A DNA stretch of 43,856 nucleotides, from positions 1 to 43,856 of the IMG/VR virus record IMGVR_UViG_3300020477_000791; one strand, written 5' to 3'. The DNA is from a virus. A model generated the notes under the pieces. It did not search any database. It worked only from the letters and a program-made list of their open reading frames with translations, and had not been told where the DNA came from. How positions within the stretch are numbered: the stretch's first letter is position 1; the number at the start of each line of letters is the position of its first letter. Position numbers and translations under genes: made by a program. Of the stretch, positions 39,266 through 43,856 are shown one piece after another.

Positions 39266-39620
39266 AAGAGTTCGTGCCAATGAGAAGGTAGTTGCTGCTA
39301 TTGGTCTCTTAGGATCGATAGCACTTGCTTTTATTGGAGCAGGATATTTCGCACCAAAAGCAGAGGCGTATCCAGAGTATTTGGAACCTCGTACACAGGT
39401 AATACCTGGATCATTACCTGAGAGTGCCTCAATGGCTAATCAGTGGATCGATAAAATTAGAGAGTGGGAATGGGAGCAAAAGAAGAAGGATCCTTCTTTT
39501 GATATAAATAATGCACTTGCGGAATATTTCAATGGGAGCGATGACCCCACCGAGCAGGAAGAGCTGCTACAACTTCAGAGTGATAAAAGTGGACAAAGTA
39601 TTGGATGGCGATACGATTGA
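39189..39620 (+). CDS. Membrane-anchored coiled-coil protein
   Basis: 143 residues from the ATG at 39189: an N-terminal coiled coil (VLESQVERLLDKQKELTERV), a membrane helix (VVAAIGLLGSIALAFIGAGY) and a soluble acidic C-terminus. Topology recalls small lysis or spanin-like proteins, but no cysteine lipobox is visible. The end overlaps the thermonuclease gene. Confidence 0.6.
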   Translation: MSNKVKIAVLESQVERLLDKQKELTERVRANEKVVAAIGLLGSIALAFIGAGYFAPKAEAYPEYLEPRTQVIPGSLPESASMANQWIDKIREWEWEQKKKDPSFDINNALAEYFNGSDDPTEQEELLQLQSDKSGQSIGWRYD

Positions 39621-39996
39621 TGTCACTATTGATTTAGGTTTCGATCTATATAAAAAAGAAAGAGTTAGGGTGGCAGGAGTCGATACCCCTGAGAAACGTA
39701 CAAGAAACCTTGAAGAAAAGGAATTAGGAATCGATGCAACCAACTGGCTCAAGAAGGAACTGGAAGATGTTCTTGCTGGCGATGACGAGCTCATTGTTCG
39801 TACTGAGCTTCATGGCGGCGTTGGGAAGTATGGTAGGCTTCTTGGGTGGTTATACGTGGGCGACGAAACAGTGTCTCTCAACGAACAAATGATTACACAA
39901 GGATATGCTCATCCTTATGATGGAGGAACCAAGGATATGAACCTTGAGGCACTCCGTGAGATTCGTAGATCACATGGTACACTAATGGAAGGTTAA
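39532..39996 (+). CDS. Thermonuclease (SNase)-like protein
   Basis: 154 residues from the ATG at 39532. The OB-fold nuclease signature is visible: VLDGDTIDVTIDLGF, RVRVAGVDTPEKR (Asp and Glu metal site), GIDATNWLKKEL, GKYGRLLGWLYV and LNEQMITQGYAHPYDGG. This matches micrococcal-type nucleases, common in T4-like cyanophages. No signal peptide, so it is probably cytoplasmic. It overlaps the preceding gene by 89 bases. Confidence 0.88.
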   Translation: MGAMTPPSRKSCYNFRVIKVDKVLDGDTIDVTIDLGFDLYKKERVRVAGVDTPEKRTRNLEEKELGIDATNWLKKELEDVLAGDDELIVRTELHGGVGKYGRLLGWLYVGDETVSLNEQMITQGYAHPYDGGTKDMNLEALREIRRSHGTLMEG

Positions 39997-40000
39997 ACAA

Positions 40001-40243
40001 ATGGCAGCATTAACAAAAGGATTTAACGGTGGTCTCTGGGCATTCCGTTTAGTATTCGCAGTAGTAGTAGCAGAACTTGCTATTGTTGGAGGAACTGTAG
40101 TTGGATGTTTTGCTGAAGACATCTGTAATGAAGCAGATACTCAAGCAATTAAAGAAACGATGCAAGGATTAGCAACCAAGAGTTTCGCACTCTATGCTGC
40201 GGAGAAAGGTATTAAATCCAACAGTAAAAAGGACGAGGAATAA
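40001..40243 (+). CDS. Small membrane protein
   Basis: 80 residues: a hydrophobic helix (FRLVFAVVVAELAIVGGTVV) and an alpha-helical Lys/Glu-rich tail. It shares a base with the next ATG. Unknown; likely a late gene. Confidence 0.6.
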   Translation: MAALTKGFNGGLWAFRLVFAVVVAELAIVGGTVVGCFAEDICNEADTQAIKETMQGLATKSFALYAAEKGIKSNSKKDEE

Positions 40244-40509
40244 TGGATATACAAAAGGTCACCACAGGTGTAACAGCAGCAGCAGTTGTTGGCACCGGTG
40301 GTATCGTGGGTGGTGGCCATCTCATTGATCAGCAAACTGGTGGTCCTGAAAAGAGAGCCAAGGCACAGGAAACTGAATTAAGAATGATAGTAAGAGAAGA
40401 ACTTAAAAATGTATTATGGGAAGCATGGCCAGAGAAAACTGGGGGTGTAAAAGGATTAGAAAAACCAAAACCTAATGCTGATTATAGAGAGACTACACCT
40501 CAACGATAA
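40243..40509 (+). CDS. Small hypothetical protein
   Basis: 88 residues: a Gly/Ala-rich N-terminal segment (GVTAAAVVGTGGIVGGGHLI) and a charged helix (AQETELRMIVREELKNVLWE). It overlaps neighbours by 1 base on each side. Unknown. Confidence 0.6.
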   Translation: MDIQKVTTGVTAAAVVGTGGIVGGGHLIDQQTGGPEKRAKAQETELRMIVREELKNVLWEAWPEKTGGVKGLEKPKPNADYRETTPQR

Positions 40510-41462
40510 TGATTCCTGAGATTCGTATTAATAACATTGGCGTTGGGAACGTTGGTATTGGTGATGTTCAACAAGTTGATGTTGGTGATGTTCAACCGAT
40601 TGGTATTAGGAGTCCTCAGACAATAAGAGTTGCTGATAATCGTATATGGGTGGTTAATCCTCCTAATGCTACGCAGTTAGATCCTCCTGTGGTAGTACAG
40701 GTGGGAACCCCAGTTGTTAATATTGCTGGTTGTGTTGAGGTTCATAAAGAGAATGCGAGAGAAAGAAATAGGAATAAGCAGTTAGTAGATAATGATCCTA
40801 AAGGTAATACAGTACTGTGTGATGCAGGAGCTCCAAGTTTTAGAGCACTTGATTATCAATCTAATAGGTTGAAGTGGGAAACTTTTTATGGAGATCCTCC
40901 TGATGTAACATCTGGGGTAGATGTAGGTGATCCTCCTCCTACACCTACTCCACAGACTCCTGAACCTCCTAAAACACCTTCAGAGACAAAGGAAGACCCT
41001 CCTTGTCCTGGTCCTATGGCACCTCGTATAGGTGATGTAGCACAGAATATGAAAGAGAAGGTTAGTGGGTTTGAGTTGCAAAGGGATCCTAGAAACCCTG
41101 ATGGGGAAAAGATATGTGTTACTTTATATGAGGATATTGGAGCAGTAGAAGCCTTTCTTCCAACACCTCAAGTGGTTACGACTACGGCAGTGATTGCGAC
41201 GGTGGCAACTGGATCGGCCCTCCTAGCAAAGCCGCTGGCTGATCTTCTTCTACGGGTGGTGAAGCCTGCCGTGAAAAAGGCCATCGGAACCATCCAGTCG
41301 AAACTGGGGAAGTCTCCTTATCGGATGACTCCTCAGGAGATTCGGACGAATGAGTATCGGAAGAAGAAGGGGTTACTGGAGATAAACTTTGCGAAGGAAC
41401 ATGCGAAGAAGGAGAAGAAGAAGAAGGAGAAGAAGAAGGAGGAGGAGAAGAAGAAGAAATAG
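40509..41462 (+). CDS. Large structural-type protein, Pro- and Lys-rich
   Basis: 317 residues: a repetitive N-terminus (NNIGVGNVGIGDVQQVDVGD), a middle with Pro-rich linker (DPPPTPTPQTPEPPKTP), a hydrophobic stretch (VVTTTAVIATVATGSALLAK), SPYRMTPQEIRTNEYRKKKG, and a Lys/Glu tail. It looks like the large structural-type proteins of cyanophages. The last 281 bases lie opposite the 3' end of the minus-strand gene. Confidence 0.7.
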   Translation: MIPEIRINNIGVGNVGIGDVQQVDVGDVQPIGIRSPQTIRVADNRIWVVNPPNATQLDPPVVVQVGTPVVNIAGCVEVHKENARERNRNKQLVDNDPKGNTVLCDAGAPSFRALDYQSNRLKWETFYGDPPDVTSGVDVGDPPPTPTPQTPEPPKTPSETKEDPPCPGPMAPRIGDVAQNMKEKVSGFELQRDPRNPDGEKICVTLYEDIGAVEAFLPTPQVVTTTAVIATVATGSALLAKPLADLLLRVVKPAVKKAIGTIQSKLGKSPYRMTPQEIRTNEYRKKKGLLEINFAKEHAKKEKKKKEKKKEEEKKKK

Positions 41463-42501
41463 GATTACCAATAGACATTGGTGTTAAATCATCAGCAGTT
41501 CCATTTGCTTGGGGCTGTTGTATTTCTTTTGTATCATTAGTTGTAGTATCTTCACTAAATGTAGGTCTAGGGAAGTCATGACTATGAGGTATGATAGTTC
41601 CTGGAGGTGTTGAGACTACTACGTCTGCACAGATAGCAGCATAAGGAGATCGTGGATGGAACATGATGCCCTTTTGCATGAGTTCACCACAATTTTTGAG
41701 ACGTGCGATCTCAAAATCCAATCTTTTGTTAGCAGTAATTTGTTGCTGTTGTTCTATCTGAGTGGTGGCAGCTTGCTTACAGAGGTTTTGTAATTTTCTA
41801 TCCAGTGGTAGGGATAGAGTAGCAGAAATTCCGATATTAAAATTATTATTGGCACTCATATCTGTTCGTACTGGTTTATTCCATACAACTTGACCGGGAT
41901 TGTCAGGTACACCATCAGGACCATCTACTTCCATTTCAATTTGCATATCAGCACCATCCTCCCAGTATCTTTGAGGATTGCCATCATCATCTAGGATAGG
42001 ATCACCATTTGCGTCTTCTTTAACAGCATCGTTATACCAGTTTTCTTCAATGGGTATTTTATTTCCATCATCATCTAAAAGGTAATCACCCATTGTACCA
42101 TCAGCATTATTAGGACCTCGTGCATATCCATCATACCAAGGATAGTTCTTTACGGTGACAGTTTGTGTAGTAGTACGTCCTGTAAAGTCATTGTTATTAT
42201 ATTGTGGTTGCATATAATGTCTTTCAAATGGATCTTTCCATGAGTTACTGTACTGAATATATGGGGTAAAGTTAGCAGTAGGACCTTGACAACTTATCTG
42301 GTTACCATAAGTGTTAGTTATATAAGGACCTTGTAAAACTTGAATTGCCTGGTTGGTGACTGAGCCAGAACTATTGGCGATAGGATTAGCAGTCGCAGAA
42401 ACACCGCCGACACTTTCAGCAAGTGCAGCGGTAGGATTAACTATTCCAAGTAGTGCTAATGCTATTGGGTAAAGACGCTGGTTGTATCTGTGACGCTTTC
42501 T
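41182..42501 (-). CDS. Secreted structural-type protein; start codon unclear
   Basis: About 439 residues. A signal peptide (LYPIALALLGIVNPTAALAE) precedes GSVTNQAIQVLQGPYITNTY, a pattern I know from conserved cyanophage proteins; a middle domain (PLDRKLQNLCKQAATTQIEQ) and a Ser/Pro tail follow. No ATG, GTG or TTG lies close to the signal peptide in this frame (the nearest upstream is ATG 42777, inside the next gene's span), so the 5' end given is approximate. The last 281 bases run opposite the plus-strand gene at 40509. Confidence 0.75.
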   Translation of the reverse strand, partial: RKRHRYNQRLYPIALALLGIVNPTAALAESVGGVSATANPIANSSGSVTNQAIQVLQGPYITNTYGNQISCQGPTANFTPYIQYSNSWKDPFERHYMQPQYNNNDFTGRTTTQTVTVKNYPWYDGYARGPNNADGTMGDYLLDDDGNKIPIEENWYNDAVKEDANGDPILDDDGNPQRYWEDGADMQIEMEVDGPDGVPDNPGQVVWNKPVRTDMSANNNFNIGISATLSLPLDRKLQNLCKQAATTQIEQQQQITANKRLDFEIARLKNCGELMQKGIMFHPRSPYAAICADVVVSTPPGTIIPHSHDFPRPTFSEDTTTNDTKEIQQPQANGTADDLTPMSIGNPISSSSPPPSSSPSSSSPSSHVPSQSLSPVTPSSSDTHSSESPEESSDKETSPVSTGWFRWPFSRQASPPVEEDQPAALLGGPIQLPPSQSLP

Positions 42502-42935
42502 ATGGTGGTTACTCTTTGTATGATCGTCTGGTTGGTCATACCTGGTCCTTGATAACTCTGGGTGAATTGAAAGGCTCCACCAGGTTCGGATATCGTATAA
42601 CTTCCTGCGCTGTCCATGTCGAGTGAGTCGAAGGAGCTCGTTAAAGTTCCTGTTACTGCGTCGTTTCCACCCGTTGTTCCGGTTGAGGGTGTTATTGATA
42701 CTGAACTGGCGTTCACGTCGGGATTGATGGGTTGGCCATTGTTCTCTACCCCTACCCCGGTCACTGTGTATTCCCATCCTGTCCTATAGTCAATTGAATT
42801 AATAGTCTCCGTCACGGTGGAGGATGTCTCCGTATGGGTAGTCATAGATCCCTGTGTAAAATTAGGGACCACAGGTACTGCCTTCACAGCAGTACCACTA
42901 CCTAGTAATAACAACAAAAGTATATAGCGTTTCAT
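42462..42935 (-). CDS. Secreted structural-type protein
   Basis: 157 residues: a signal peptide (MKRYILLLLLLGSGTAVKAV) and a Ser/Thr-rich body (TETSSTVTETINSIDYRTGW, then VSITPSTGTTGGND). It is of the export-and-bind type seen as minor cyanophage virion proteins. It overlaps the next minus-strand gene by about 40 bases. Confidence 0.75.
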   Translation of the reverse strand: MKRYILLLLLLGSGTAVKAVPVVPNFTQGSMTTHTETSSTVTETINSIDYRTGWEYTVTGVGVENNGQPINPDVNASSVSITPSTGTTGGNDAVTGTLTSSFDSLDMDSAGSYTISEPGGAFQFTQSYQGPGMTNQTIIQRVTTIESVTDTTSVFTQ

Positions 42936-42944
42936 AACACTATT

Positions 42945-43439
42945 TTAGTCCACGGTAATCTCGGTGACGAATTGACCTGTAGCCGTTGTGCCAGCCCCAC
43001 CAGCTGTCACAGTCAAAGCACCTTGCGAAGTGACAGTACCAGCTAGGTTTCCAGCAGATCCAGCAGCAGTAGATAACTGATCAGAGTATGCTGAAACATC
43101 TCCGATGTCCGGACCAGTTGTATCAATAGCATCACCTTGGATAAATGAAGTTGTAAAGCTAAATGATTCGCCGGGGTCGTCTTGGGTAACAGAAATAGTA
43201 CCAGGTCCATAGACACCACTACTTATAGCACCAGCACTAACTGTGTTAGCAGTGGTTCCATCAGTTGTATCCACGTTATTACCAGAGATACTATAAGAGT
43301 TTCCCACTCTTTGCATTTGTGTTGCAGCAGCATTAACTTGCAACTGAACACTGGAGGTCATTCTTGATGTAATATCAGCACGAGCCGCAAGGGGTGTAGC
43401 TGCCATCACTAACATAATGAAAGGAACTAGTCTTTTCAT
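42945..43439 (-). CDS. Secreted Ala/Thr-rich structural-type protein
   Basis: 164 residues: a signal peptide (MKRLVPFIMLVMAATPLAAR), then DITSRMTSSVQLQVNAAATQ and a Gly/Ala/Thr-rich body. It is similar in type to its minus-strand neighbour, and I associate it with conserved cyanophage virion-associated proteins. Nine bases separate it from the next gene, so they form an operon. Confidence 0.78.
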   Translation of the reverse strand: MKRLVPFIMLVMAATPLAARADITSRMTSSVQLQVNAAATQMQRVGNSYSISGNNVDTTDGTTANTVSAGAISSGVYGPGTISVTQDDPGESFSFTTSFIQGDAIDTTGPDIGDVSAYSDQLSTAAGSAGNLAGTVTSQGALTVTAGGAGTTATGQFVTEITVD

Positions 43440-43467
43440 TTATAATTTGAGATAATATACCTATCGT

Positions 43468-43474
43468 TATTTAG
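43468..43474 (-). promoter_or_regulatory. Late promoter motif on the minus strand
   Basis: Reads CTAAATA on the minus strand, about 29 bases upstream of the ATG at 43439, well placed to drive the three minus-strand structural-type genes. Confidence 0.6.
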
Positions 43475-43516
43475 CAAAACAGATGTTAATATATGTGTAC
43501 TAGGTGAGTTATGATA

Positions 43517-43539
43517 CCACTCCATGTAGTGGCACATGG
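43517..43539 (+). other. Overlapping alternative hairpins
   Basis: CCACT (43517-43521) can pair with AGTGG (43528-43532), or CCATGT (43522-43527) with ACATGG (43534-43539); both cannot form at once. They lie just upstream of the psbA -35. Confidence 0.45.
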
Positions 43540-43542
43540 GGC

Positions 43543-43571
43543 TTGCCATTTGCTTAACATTCCTTTATAAT
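43543..43571 (+). promoter_or_regulatory. psbA sigma-70-type promoter
   Basis: TTGCCA at 43543-43548 and TATAAT at 43566-43571, 17-base spacer. An overlapping ATAAATA (43570-43576) could give late use as well. The leader from here to the psbA start is about 145 bases. Confidence 0.8.
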
Positions 43572-43648
43572 AAATAAATCGGGTGAGTATCTGCTCATCA
43601 TTACTTCCCCCTAACCGAGATCATGGGGTCATAATATCTCTCATCCTA

Positions 43649-43673
43649 CCTTCAGGTTAAAGGGTACTGAAGG
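43649..43673 (+). other. Hairpin in the psbA leader
   Basis: CCTTCAG (43649-43655) pairs with CTGAAGG (43667-43673) around an 11-base loop, about 50 bases before the psbA ATG. It could act in message stability or translation. Confidence 0.6.
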
Positions 43674-43722
43674 ATACCTAAGTTCCGCTGACTCCCTATC
43701 AGCTCTACTTAAAGTTGGACTC

Positions 43723-43856
43723 ATGACAACTCTTCAAAAAAGAGAGAGTGCTTTATTACAAGGATGGCCACAGTTTTGCGAGTGGGTAACATCAACCGAG
43801 AATAGAATCTATGTCGGTTGGTTCGGGGTTCTAATGATCCCATGTTTACTTGCTGC
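43723..43856 (+). CDS. psbA: Photosystem II D1 protein, 5' part
   Basis: The first 44 codons of D1, cut by the window edge: after [20 protein letters not shown] comes [14 protein letters not shown]1 binds the reaction-centre cofactors and turns over fastest in light; phage D1 keeps photosystem II running in infected cells. It is preceded by a consensus promoter and a structured leader. Confidence 0.97.
   Translation, partial: MTTLQKRESALLQGWPQFCEWVTSTENRIYVGWFGVLMIPCLLA

Noticed and set aside
39503-39509. ATAAATA inside the 39189 coding sequence
   Set aside because: It matches the late-promoter core, but sits within an AT-rich coding stretch and only 23 bases before the nuclease start; not separable from chance.
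43182-43367. Plus-strand ORF opposite the 42945 minus-strand gene
   Set aside because: Low-complexity Ser/Thr/Ile product antisense to a gene with a clear signal peptide.
1-43856. CRISPR arrays, insertion sequences, integrase or attachment sites
   Set aside because: I saw no regularly spaced direct repeats, no transposase or integrase motifs, and no tRNA-associated direct repeat in the window.

Overview
The window is almost certainly part of the genome of a T4-like cyanophage (a myovirus of marine Synechococcus or Prochlorococcus). The evidence is the 3' end of an aerobic ribonucleotide reductase beta-subunit gene, a short phage-type transaldolase, three small high-light-inducible (Hli) proteins, a viral psbA at the right edge, NdhI, many very small tightly packed or overlapping genes, and T4-type late-promoter motifs ((T)ATAAATA or CTAAATA). 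Coding density is very high. No gene-free stretch exceeds 300 bases; the longest, 43440-43722, holds the psbA promoter and leader.

Region 1 (1-9882) carries metabolism and bioenergetics: nrdB (partial), a full-length glycogen phosphorylase, a eukaryotic-type phosphomannomutase, a 2-oxoglutarate oxygenase, a GIY-YIG-like protein, a dTDP-glucose 4,6-dehydratase and a zinc-ribbon protein. A run of coupled genes follows: NdhI plus about nine tiny proteins, most with a membrane segment, including a PsbN-like and possibly a PsbX-like protein. It ends with transaldolase and a Phd-like antitoxin-fold protein.

Region 2 (9890-10800) has a consensus sigma-70-type promoter, small phage proteins, one tRNA (Thr-like, anticodon AGU) and an intrinsic terminator.

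Region 3 (10799-34160) is a glycan island of about 23 kb, all on the plus strand, with genes overlapping by a few bases. It encodes GDP-mannose 4,6-dehydratase, a GDP-fucose/colitose synthase homologue, a ColD-type PLP 3-dehydratase with the His-for-Lys exchange, and a GDP-mannose 3,5-epimerase. It also encodes many glycosyltransferases (including one GT10-like and two GT11-like fucosyltransferase homologues and a GT25), FkbM-type and other methyltransferases, a split transketolase, a kinase and nucleotidyltransferase resembling HldE halves, a UDP-sugar dehydrogenase, a CapK-like AMP-ligase and a HisC-like aminotransferase. With the phosphomannomutase at 2955, these could divert host mannose-6-P into GDP-mannose-derived deoxysugars and attach them to a glycan. 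The acceptor (host surface or virion) cannot be told from sequence.

Region 4 (34161-43856) is a late/photosynthesis region: a structured leader RNA, a secreted beta-rich protein, three tandem hli genes, many one-helix membrane proteins, an Nfu-like Fe-S scaffold, a thermonuclease-like protein and a proline-rich putative structural protein. Three minus-strand genes for secreted or structural proteins converge on it. The strand switches before psbA, which has its own consensus promoter.

Taken together, the phage appears to keep photosynthetic electron flow running (psbA, hli, ndhI, PsbN-like), draw on stored glycogen (glgP) and the pentose phosphate pathway (talC) for reducing power and nucleotides (nrdB), and spend sugar on an elaborate glycan. 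Family names are from my recognition of motifs in the translated sequence; no database search was run.
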